A stretch of 11,893 nt of DNA from an uncultured Bacteroidales bacterium (GTDB taxonomy: Bacteria; Bacteroidota; Bacteroidia; Bacteroidales; UBA932). Below the pieces are notes generated by a model, which worked only from the letters and a program-made list of their open reading frames with translations, was not told where the DNA came from and ran no database searches. A program made the translations under genes and the position numbers. Shown in pieces: positions 5,865 to 11,893 of the stretch. Location of the stretch: NCBI GenBank assembly GCA_905236955.1, contig CAJOQW010000080.1, positions 1 to 11,893 on the forward strand. Direction: 5' to 3'. Each line of letters opens with the position of its first letter. Position 1 is the first letter of the stretch.

Positions 5865-7082
5865 ATGACCGCAACACTCTACACCCTCACTTCCGACCTT
5901 CATTCCGAACTCACCCGTATCGCTGCGCAGGAGCCCTTCATCAAGTCGGTCGAGGCTGCCCTTGGGAGCACCTTCGACGTGCGTGGAGGCGATTTTTCGA
6001 CCTATGGCACACTGCCCTGCGAGATCATCTACGTGCGTACCGGCGGCACTGAAGGCATCTTCAAGGGCATTTTCTGCAAGGACGGCACGCTTTCCATCCC
6101 CGAGCCTGTCCGTCTGCTCACGAGCGGTCAGAGCAATTCGCTCGCCGCTTCCATGGAAATCCTGTCCTTCCTCAACCAGCACGGGGTGCAAGGGGAGATT
6201 CTCCACGGAAGTCCGGCTTATATAGCGGAAAGGTTGTCGGCGGCTCCGTCCATGGTTCGCGACGTGAACCCCCGCCAGCCCCTTGAGGGGAAGCGGTATG
6301 CGGTGATAGGCAAGCCTTCCGACTGGCTGATTTCCAGCGATGTGGACTATGCCCTTGCAAAGGAGGTCCTTGGGGTGGAACTTATCGACGTTACCATGCA
6401 GGAGTTGCTGGACGGAATAGCGGAGCACTTGCACCCGAAGACGGACCTTCCCGGACTCAACGCCCCCAAATACGGCAGGGCCATTCCCAAAGCCGACCTG
6501 GGCATTGCCCTGGACATCTACGGGGCTCTTCGTCGGATAATATCGAAATACCGGCTCGACGGATTGACGCTCAGGTGTTTCGACCTCCTTGCCGCAGTCC
6601 ATAATACCGGCTGCATGTCCCTTGCGCTGCTGAATTCGGAAGGTTATGTGGCCACTTGCGAAGGCGACATCCCGTCCATGCTCTCCATGGCCCTCGCCCG
6701 CAAGGTCAGCGGCGAGTCGGGGTTCCAGGTGAACCTTTCCCGGATATCGGGCGACGAACTGCTGTTCGCGCATTGTACGGTACCCCTCTCGATGACCCGT
6801 GGCTGGCAGTACGACACCCATTTCGAGTCGGGTTTCGGAGTGGCCGTCCACGGGGAACTCCCCGAAGGTCCCGTCACTATCTTCAAGTTATCCCCCGATT
6901 TCAGGAAGGCCTTCATCCGCGAAGGCACCATCGAGCGCAACCAGTACGAAGGCGGGCTATGCCGCACACAAGTAGTGGTGAGGGCTCCCGGGGCAGCCCG
7001 GTACTTCCTCACCACTCCTATTGGGAACCATCACGTCATTGTGCCCGGACGTCAGGCTTCAGTGTTGGAGTCTTTGCTCTGA
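5865..7082 (+). CDS. L-fucose isomerase-like protein
   Basis: 405 residues resembling the FucI/AraA sugar-isomerase superfamily (COG2407), which interconverts aldoses and ketoses with a divalent metal. The C-terminal half carries the recognisable part: CEGDIPSML (265-273) with candidate metal ligands Glu266 and Asp268, LLFAHCTVP (299-307), DTHFESGFG (317-325), and TPIGNHHVIVPG (384-395) with the candidate ligand His389 or His390. An N-terminal region of about 230 residues looks like the alpha/beta domains of this family but is much shorter than in classical FucI (about 590 residues). Soluble, cytoplasmic. There is no fucose kinase, aldolase or permease nearby, so the substrate is unknown and L-fucose should not be assumed. 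It diverges from the GT2 gene across 42 bp and its last 31 nt overlap the convergent slyD gene. Confidence 0.8.
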   Translation: MTATLYTLTSDLHSELTRIAAQEPFIKSVEAALGSTFDVRGGDFSTYGTLPCEIIYVRTGGTEGIFKGIFCKDGTLSIPEPVRLLTSGQSNSLAASMEILSFLNQHGVQGEILHGSPAYIAERLSAAPSMVRDVNPRQPLEGKRYAVIGKPSDWLISSDVDYALAKEVLGVELIDVTMQELLDGIAEHLHPKTDLPGLNAPKYGRAIPKADLGIALDIYGALRRIISKYRLDGLTLRCFDLLAAVHNTGCMSLALLNSEGYVATCEGDIPSMLSMALARKVSGESGFQVNLSRISGDELLFAHCTVPLSMTRGWQYDTHFESGFGVAVHGELPEGPVTIFKLSPDFRKAFIREGTIERNQYEGGLCRTQVVVRAPGAARYFLTTPIGNHHVIVPGRQASVLESLL

Positions 7083-7675
7083 CAGTCGCATTCCTTGCCC
7101 TCTTCGTGGCAGCAGCCTTCGCCCTCAGCGTGCTTGTGGCAGTGGCCTTTGCCTTTCCCGTGACAGCAATGGTGTTCCTTCTCTTCGGGGGGAAGATATT
7201 CGCCGTGGAGGCCTTCCGTGAGTTCTTTCTCGCTGGCATCGCGAACAGAGACCACCTCTCCCGTGAAATGCAGGGTCTTTCCCGCCATAGGATGGTTGAA
7301 ATCCATCGATACTGTATCTTCGCCTATGGCGGCAACCATTCCTCGGATGACGTTTCCGTTATTGTCCAGCATGGGCACTATGTTTCCGACGAACAGGAGA
7401 TCTTCACGTAAGGCACCGTCCATCTCGAAAGCCCTTTTGGGGATGTCGAACTTGAACTCTGGTTTGTAAACCCCGTAGCCCTCTTCGGGGCTCAGGGTGA
7501 ACTCGAAGCTTTCACCGGGTTCCTTTCCCTCCACTTCTTCCTCGAAGCGGGGGATGAGCATGTGAGTGCCGTGTATGTATTCGAGTGGACTTTCCTTGCC
7601 TGCCTGATCCGCGATTTTACCTTCCACTTCCAATTTGTAGGCGAGTGCCGCCACTTTGTTCTTCTCTATTTTCAT
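7052..7675 (-). CDS. slyD: SlyD-type FKBP peptidyl-prolyl cis-trans isomerase
   Basis: 207 residues with the SlyD order of domains. An FKBP catalytic fold is split into about 1-66 (LEYIHGTHMLIPRFEEEVEG, with the family's GxxxLIPGLE-like segment) and about 129-148 (HPMAGKTLHFTGEV). Between them is an insert-in-flap chaperone domain (about 67-128, YGVYKPEF onward). The C-terminal tail is rich in metal ligands: HHCCH (168-172), HCHKH (178-182), CCH (188-190) and CDC (196-198). Such tails bind Ni2+, Zn2+ or Cu2+ in SlyD and serve nickel delivery in bacteria with hydrogenase or urease. Cytoplasmic. It lies 21 nt after tldE and probably belongs to that operon. Its last 11 codons, after the metal-binding residues, overlap the end of the convergent FucI-like gene. 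Confidence 0.92.
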   Translation of the reverse strand: MKIEKNKVAALAYKLEVEGKIADQAGKESPLEYIHGTHMLIPRFEEEVEGKEPGESFEFTLSPEEGYGVYKPEFKFDIPKRAFEMDGALREDLLFVGNIVPMLDNNGNVIRGMVAAIGEDTVSMDFNHPMAGKTLHFTGEVVSVRDASEKELTEGLHGEYLPPEEKEHHCCHGKGKGHCHKHAEGEGCCHEEGKECDCQSKDSNTEA

Positions 7676-7696
7676 AATATAGTGTGTAATGATTGT

Positions 7697-9034
7697 TTAT
7701 CCGCTGAAATCCACTTCGCTGAACGCCAGCGAGGGGATGAGTTTGGCCTTGCACGGACGGGCGTCCTGGGCCGCGGCGATGAAATTGCCCCACAACTTCA
7801 GGAAGTTGCCCGTAACAAGCATCTCGCTCACTGGTTTGGTTATGCGCCCGTTCTCGAAGCGGAACCCTTCGATCCCGTACGAGAAGTCGCCCGTGGCGGA
7901 ATTCGAATTGCCGCCGTTGAAGCCGGTGACCAGTATCCCGCTGCCGCACGCTGCCAGCAAGTCTTCGACCTTGGCGCCGGGCTTGCAGCCGTAAGGCAGC
8001 AGCACGGGCCTGATGGCGTCTTCCTGGGTGGGCTCCATGCCCAGCTTGGCAGCCATGTAAGTATTCAAAAAGTATTCCTGCACCACACCTTCCCTTATGA
8101 TGGGATGCTCTCTGGTAGCGACTCCCTCCGAGTCGAAGAGACGGCTGCCAGTCTGCCCTTTGATGTGCGGGCGGTCGAGCAGGGTCATCCCTGCCGGGAA
8201 GATGCCCTTCCCGACGCTGTCCATGAGGAAGGAATTGTGCTGCTGGATGTTGTAGCCGTTGAGGGCCTGTATCACGGGAGATACCATCTTTGAGGACACT
8301 TCACTGTCAACCACCATGTTGTATCTGCCGCTCCGGATGCGTCCCGAACCAGTTTGGGCGATGGCTTTCCGAAGGGCGGTCCTGCAGCAGTCCGATGCGT
8401 CGAAGCCGGACAGCAGCGGGGAAGACTCCCACCAATATCCGCTGTATTTCCGCCCTTGCGTGTCGGCTATGGTAATCTCCACCCCGTAATCGAAGCAAGT
8501 CTCCAAATGCAGGGCCTCGAGTCCGTTCGTATCGATAACATAACTGAGATAGCGCGAATCGGAGTATTCCCCTTCTTCCGATATCAGTTTCCAGCCCTTC
8601 CCTTCTTTTTCCTTGAGGCACGGATCGAGTGCAGCCCGACGCCTCTGTGCCGGGGTTCTCTCCGCATAGGCGGGATCGTCCAGGCCGAGCTCCCCGCCGG
8701 TTATGGCACCTTTCACTTCCCTTTCGGGAGAGGGGAGGTCGCGGCAGGGGTCCGGCGCCAGCATCCTCACGGTATCCACGGCATCGGATATGAAGCCGCG
8801 CAGGCTTTCCCTTTCCACCTTGTTGGTGGAGAATGAGCCGAAACGTCCGTCGGCGAAAATGGAGATTTCAAGGGAACGGTCGAGACAGGAGGTAATCTTG
8901 TCCACTTCTCCGTTTAGCGTGGATACCAGGTCCATGCTGCTCTTGCTCAGGCTCGCGCGGGCTTTCTGCGCTCCGGCCTTCCTTGCCATTTCCAGGCTTT
9001 CCCTTACCAGGGCCCTTTCTTCTGCTTCCAGCAT
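7697..9034 (-). CDS. pmbA: TldE/PmbA, partner subunit of the TldD protease
   Basis: 445 residues, the normal length of PmbA/TldE (PF01523-type U62 family). It aligns by eye to TldD in overall plan but has no HExxxH, as expected for the non-catalytic subunit that completes the cavity of the TldD/TldE heterodimer. Recognisable pieces are an N-terminal domain (NGEVDKI, 41-47), RYNMVVDSEVSSKM (237-250), LMDSVGKGIFP (270-280), DSEGVATRE (301-309) and the C-terminal GDFSYGIEGF...NGRITKPVSEMLVTGNF (382-411). In Escherichia coli the complex matures microcin B17 and degrades unfolded peptides including the CcdA antitoxin. The start is 1 nt after the tldD stop, and GGAGGAG occurs upstream, although those bases also encode the last residues of TldD. 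Cytoplasmic. Confidence 0.93.
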   Translation of the reverse strand: MLEAEERALVRESLEMARKAGAQKARASLSKSSMDLVSTLNGEVDKITSCLDRSLEISIFADGRFGSFSTNKVERESLRGFISDAVDTVRMLAPDPCRDLPSPEREVKGAITGGELGLDDPAYAERTPAQRRRAALDPCLKEKEGKGWKLISEEGEYSDSRYLSYVIDTNGLEALHLETCFDYGVEITIADTQGRKYSGYWWESSPLLSGFDASDCCRTALRKAIAQTGSGRIRSGRYNMVVDSEVSSKMVSPVIQALNGYNIQQHNSFLMDSVGKGIFPAGMTLLDRPHIKGQTGSRLFDSEGVATREHPIIREGVVQEYFLNTYMAAKLGMEPTQEDAIRPVLLPYGCKPGAKVEDLLAACGSGILVTGFNGGNSNSATGDFSYGIEGFRFENGRITKPVSEMLVTGNFLKLWGNFIAAAQDARPCKAKLIPSLAFSEVDFSG

Positions 9035-9035
9035 C

Positions 9036-10460
9036 TTATTCTCCTCCTACTATGAGTTTGTCCACCAGTACGCTGGGTATCCCGCAGCTCACCGGGGCGC
9101 TCTGGTCCTTGCCGCAGGTCCAGGTGCTGTCGTCTATCTTCAGGTCCCCGGCCACGGCGCTGATATCGGCCAGGGCTTCGGGACCGTTGCCTATGATGTT
9201 TATGTCCTTTACCGGCATTGCAAGGCGTCCATTCTCGATGGTGTAGCCGCTTTTCACATAGAAAGTGAAGTCGCCTTCGCCTATCTTGACCTGTCCGTTG
9301 GAGAACTGGTCCACGAAAATGCCTTCCTTCACCGAGGCTATGAGGTCCTGCAATGTACCGTCCGAGCCGCTTTCCATATAGGTGTTGCGCATCCTGGGAA
9401 TGGGATTGTAGCGGAATGACTCCCTGCGGCCGTTGCCGGTAGGGGACACCTTGAAGAATCCTGCGCTGATACGGTCGTGCAGATAGGAACGGAGGATGCC
9501 GTCCTCGACCATGCAGGTCTTCTGCCCGGGCACTCCTTCGTCGTCGTAATTCAACGAGCCCCTGTTGCCCGGCACGGTTGCGTCATCGAGGATGTTGATG
9601 CCGGCCTTTGCGACCCGCTTGCCCATCTTGTCCGAGAAGATGCTCTGTCCCTTGCGGTTGAAGTCTGCCTCGAAGGCGTGACCCATGGCTTCGTGGAGAA
9701 GGATGCCGGAGGCCCCTGCGGCCATCACGACCGGCATCTCCCCGCCTTTCGGCCTTCGTGCCTCGAATCGGGCGTCCAGTCCCTGGACAGCCATGCCTGC
9801 GAGTTCTTCCACTAAGGCGTCGGTGACCATTTCCGCCCCCATCCTGAAACTTCTCGAGACGGTGCGGTTCTCGGTCCTGCTTCCCTGCTGGAAGACCACC
9901 GAAGCCACTAAACCGGCCATCGGGCGGGTGTCCGCGGTAAGTTCCCCGAGGGAATTGTACATCATTATCTCGCTCATCTGCCAGCTCAGAAGGGCTATCA
10001 CCTTCTGCACCCTGGCGTCTTTCGACCTGATGGCCCTGTCGAGCTTCTGCAGGACAGGGACGAACTGCGCCACGCGGGTGTCGCGCCAGTCCGTCCCGAC
10101 CGGGTAGAAGTTCCGTGCGGCTTCACCGCCAAGGCCCTCATGGCTGGCGGAAACCTTTCCGCCACGGCCTTCCGCTATGGCGGAAGCCGCCCTGGCGGCC
10201 CTCAGGAGGGCCGGGAAGTCGGTGGTTTCGGCATAGGCATAGCCGGTTTTCTCGCCGGACAGCACCCTGATGCCGCAGCCGTAGTCGCGGTGGCTGCCCC
10301 CGCTGTTCACTTCACCGTCGCGAAGCAGTATGTCGGAAGAGACGGTATCCTCGAAATAGAGGTCGCACCAGTCGCCGCCTCCCTTGAGGCCTTCGGCCAC
10401 GAGGGTGCGCATCTGCCCTTCACTGACACCGAATATGTCCAGGTATCTGTTATTGTCCAT
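9036..10460 (-). CDS. tldD: Metalloprotease TldD
   Basis: 474 residues, full length for TldD. The zinc-protease signature HEAMGH (256-261) gives His256, Glu257 and His261; VSCGIPS (457-463) supplies Cys459, at the place of the third zinc ligand Cys of E. coli TldD. The N-terminal region (GVSEGQMRTLVAEGL, then LRDGEVNSG and GCGIRVLSG) and the central blocks SLNYDDEGVPGQ (302-313), RESFRYNPIPRMRNTYM (346-362) and GDFTFYVKSGY (396-406) are typical of the family. With TldE it forms a heterodimer that cleaves short or unfolded peptides stepwise. Its ATG lies inside the end of the zeta-like kinase gene (11-nt overlap) and tldE follows after 1 nt, so expression of all three is probably linked. Confidence 0.95.
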   Translation of the reverse strand: MDNNRYLDIFGVSEGQMRTLVAEGLKGGGDWCDLYFEDTVSSDILLRDGEVNSGGSHRDYGCGIRVLSGEKTGYAYAETTDFPALLRAARAASAIAEGRGGKVSASHEGLGGEAARNFYPVGTDWRDTRVAQFVPVLQKLDRAIRSKDARVQKVIALLSWQMSEIMMYNSLGELTADTRPMAGLVASVVFQQGSRTENRTVSRSFRMGAEMVTDALVEELAGMAVQGLDARFEARRPKGGEMPVVMAAGASGILLHEAMGHAFEADFNRKGQSIFSDKMGKRVAKAGINILDDATVPGNRGSLNYDDEGVPGQKTCMVEDGILRSYLHDRISAGFFKVSPTGNGRRESFRYNPIPRMRNTYMESGSDGTLQDLIASVKEGIFVDQFSNGQVKIGEGDFTFYVKSGYTIENGRLAMPVKDINIIGNGPEALADISAVAGDLKIDDSTWTCGKDQSAPVSCGIPSVLVDKLIVGGE

Positions 10461-11031
10461 CTGGATAAACCTTGTTCAAAATGGTCTTGAACTTGACCTC
10501 GTCCTTTATGTAAGTCCCGTTCGCGTCGCCTTCCGCGACGATCTTGAAAGGATTTGAAGAATTGTCCGCCAGGATCCAGCGGTCGCAGAGCGGGATATAT
10601 GTTTCGAAAAAATAATTAAGTCCCATGGTATAGCGTCTGCGGATGACGTTCTCGGGTATATTGTGCCCACCGGCGAGGACCCTGTTGCGCACCCTGGTGA
10701 TCGCCAGTTCGGGAGAACTGAGCCAGAGGTAAAGGATGGTCACCGTGTATCCCAGGGCCTTGGCGTCGTTGATGATTCCTACCAGCGACCTTGTGGCCAG
10801 GGTGGTCTCTATGCTGAAATCCTCTTTCCTCCCCAGGAGATAGTTGATCCTCATCAACATGTAACGGCTGGCCACTACCGACGCCTCGGCAGGATTGAAC
10901 GGCGAAAGGCTCTTCGCGAATTCGTCGGAATTCACGAACTGGGAGCACTCCAGCATTTCCGGGAGGATAGTGTATGAGGCTGTTGTCTTGCCGGAGCCGT
11001 TGCAGCCGGAGAGGATATAGAGCCTAGGCAT
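10450..11031 (-). CDS. Zeta-toxin-like P-loop kinase (COG4185 type)
   Basis: 193 residues with a Walker A motif near the start, GCNGSGKTT (9-17). FVNSDEFAKSLSPFNP (32-47) follows, where Asp36 matches the catalytic Asp of zeta-like kinases, then SIETTLATR (73-81), LSSPELAITRVRNRV (104-118), GGHNIPENVIRRRY (121-134) and DRWILADNSS (150-159). This order is that of the COG4185 'predicted ABC-type ATPase' family, related to zeta/PezT toxins that phosphorylate UDP-N-acetylglucosamine. It is a kinase-like protein, not an ABC transporter subunit. No epsilon- or PezA-like antitoxin is next to it; instead it overlaps the TIGR02757 gene by 8 nt and tldD by 11 nt. Toxicity is therefore doubtful and the substrate is unknown. 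Confidence 0.85.
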   Translation of the reverse strand: MPRLYILSGCNGSGKTTASYTILPEMLECSQFVNSDEFAKSLSPFNPAEASVVASRYMLMRINYLLGRKEDFSIETTLATRSLVGIINDAKALGYTVTILYLWLSSPELAITRVRNRVLAGGHNIPENVIRRRYTMGLNYFFETYIPLCDRWILADNSSNPFKIVAEGDANGTYIKDEVKFKTILNKVYPDGQ

Positions 11032-11776
11032 GGGTAACTCCGTAGCCGAACAGGGCGAAATCGCCCTTGACCGGGTCTTCCGGGAAGATTTCCTTGAATT
11101 GGTCCGTTATCTCGCTCGCGGTGGTGAAGTCTTTCGACCGGCGGGTGGTGAGCCCGAGGGCGTCCGCCTGCCGGTAAACGTGCACGTCCAGCGGGATGAT
11201 GAGGTCTTTTGGGGAGCTGTCCTTCCAGAGGCCCAGGTCCACCAGGCCGTCGTTGCGGACCATCCACCGGCGCATCATCCATATTTTCTTGTTGGCGGCC
11301 TTCGGGTCGGACTTCTGCCCGAAAATCTGCGTGCGCATCTGCCCGGTGCTGAGCTCCTCGAGGCTTCTGCCGCGGGAGGCAGCGCCATCCGCGGAATAAA
11401 ATTCCTTGAGACGTTTGCAGATTGCCGCAACCTCGCTCCATTTTATGGTGCGGTGGATGCTGGTGTTGTCATTGCGCCAGTCTCCTGCCATGACATAGTC
11501 GTACGGACGCCACATCATTTCATCGAAGAGCCTGCTGCAGTCGCGGATTATCATAGCCCGGCGCCCCCATGCGAAGTGCGCCGAGAAGACGGCCGCTATC
11601 TCTATGTCCTGCAGTGACGGCCTCCACTCGCCACCCTCGAAGCCGAGGGTGGGCTGGGTGGTGGTCATCATCTGCGCGAAGCGCCTGGGAAAGGCGATGG
11701 GATCCTCGGCGAAATACCGTGGATTGTTGTAGCGTTCGGCCCAGCCGCGCAACTTGTCTGCAAGTTCTTCGGTCAT
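11024..11776 (-). CDS. TIGR02757/DUF2400 family protein, HhH-GPD DNA-glycosylase-like
   Basis: 250 residues matching the TIGR02757 (PF09674) family, widespread in Bacteroidota and functionally uncharacterised. Family-like stretches are YNNPRYFAEDPIAFP (16-30), DIEIAAVFSAHFAWGRR (57-73), SIHRTIKW (106-113), KKIWMMRRWMVRNDGLVDLGLW (163-184 region) and IPLDVHVYRQADALGL (194-209). The last block resembles the endonuclease III / HhH-GPD segment in which a conserved Asp (here Asp197) activates the catalytic step, so a role in DNA base repair is a reasonable inference, not an established fact. No Cys cluster for an iron-sulfur centre is seen. The stretch 37-54 looks like an insertion relative to my memory of the family. 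It starts 3 nt after the upstream transporter-like gene and overlaps the kinase gene by 8 nt. Confidence 0.85.
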   Translation of the reverse strand: MTEELADKLRGWAERYNNPRYFAEDPIAFPRRFAQMMTTTQPTLGFEGGEWRPSLQDIEIAAVFSAHFAWGRRAMIIRDCSRLFDEMMWRPYDYVMAGDWRNDNTSIHRTIKWSEVAAICKRLKEFYSADGAASRGRSLEELSTGQMRTQIFGQKSDPKAANKKIWMMRRWMVRNDGLVDLGLWKDSSPKDLIIPLDVHVYRQADALGLTTRRSKDFTTASEITDQFKEIFPEDPVKGDFALFGYGVTHA

Positions 11777-11779
11777 GGA

Positions 11780-11893
11780 TTATTCCGCTGTCGCGGCTTC
11801 TATCTTCTTGAGCATGGCGAACATGATGGCCGCGGCGATGAGGCAGAGGCCCATGAGAAGCGCCCAGTTGGCCCACAGGGGAACCTTTTCCCA
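11780..11893 (-). CDS. C-terminal end of a membrane protein, possibly a POT-type peptide transporter (partial)
   Basis: Only the last 37 residues are inside the window. The frame runs off the right edge and ends at TAA (11780-11782), 3 nt before the TIGR02757 start. The piece has one transmembrane helix (LWANWALLMGLCLIAAAIMF, residues 6-25) followed by the charged cytoplasmic end AMLKKIEAATAE. A last helix followed by K-K-I/L-E-x-A-T is what I remember from proton-dependent oligopeptide transporters of Bacteroidota, but 37 residues are too few to be sure and other major-facilitator permeases remain possible. That it is a coding end is well supported; its identity is not. Confidence 0.65.
   Translation of the reverse strand, partial: WEKVPLWANWALLMGLCLIAAAIMFAMLKKIEAATAE

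Noticed and set aside
5823..6851. 343-residue N-terminal extension of the glycosyltransferase
   Set aside because: It is antisense to the FucI-like gene, and the GT-A fold starts at MRTAVVILNW at 5822.
9035..9050. Shine-Dalgarno-like GGAGGAG before tldE
   Set aside because: The same bases encode the last Gly-Gly-Glu of TldD, and other starts in the window lack such a motif, so it may be coincidence.
10450..11031. A classical zeta/epsilon toxin-antitoxin module
   Set aside because: No antitoxin-like small gene or DNA-binding partner adjoins the kinase; both neighbours are larger genes of other families overlapping it by 8 and 11 nt.

Overview
The window most likely comes from a member of the Bacteroidota, probably a gut- or rumen-type Bacteroidales. 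The evidence is indirect. Most starts lack Shine-Dalgarno sequences, the one intergenic promoter region carries TTTG / TAnnTTTG-like elements, several secreted products are lipoproteins, and the gene families present (TIGR02757/DUF2400, COG4185-type kinase, TldD/TldE pair, SlyD with a His/Cys tail) fit this group. The window is GC-rich for Bacteroidales and coding density is very high. No IS element, phage gene, CRISPR array or restriction system was seen.

Layout. A tRNA-Arg(ACG) on the + strand (13-86) is separated by one intrinsic hairpin from a leftward (- strand) gene cluster. In transcription order (right to left) that cluster is: a GT2 glycosyltransferase (4716-5822), TrkA (3358-4719), a YqiA-like alpha/beta hydrolase (2783-3361), a PL22 oligogalacturonate-lyase-like lipoprotein (1516-2757), a hypothetical lipoprotein (259-1368) and a 45-residue lipoprotein (125-262). 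Three of the junctions are 4-nt ATGA stop/start overlaps, which suggests translational coupling. A candidate 37-codon gene runs the other way, on the + strand at 1362-1475, in the only loose gap of the cluster.

The only rightward protein gene of normal size is a short L-fucose-isomerase-like protein (5865-7082). It diverges from the glycosyltransferase across 42 bp and ends inside the convergent slyD gene, with a 31-nt antisense overlap.

A second leftward cluster fills 7052-11893. In transcription order it holds the C-terminal end of a membrane protein (possibly a POT-type peptide transporter, cut by the window edge), a TIGR02757/DUF2400 protein with a DNA-glycosylase-like motif, a zeta-toxin-like P-loop kinase without an antitoxin, the metalloprotease TldD, its partner TldE/PmbA, and the prolyl isomerase/metal chaperone SlyD. 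The first five genes overlap or lie within 3 nt of one another, so they are almost certainly co-transcribed.

The two clusters look like ordinary chromosomal operons, not an island. The points most worth following are the candidate + strand small gene, the coupled micro-lipoprotein, the orphan FucI-like enzyme, and the zeta-like kinase fixed in an operon with TldD/TldE.
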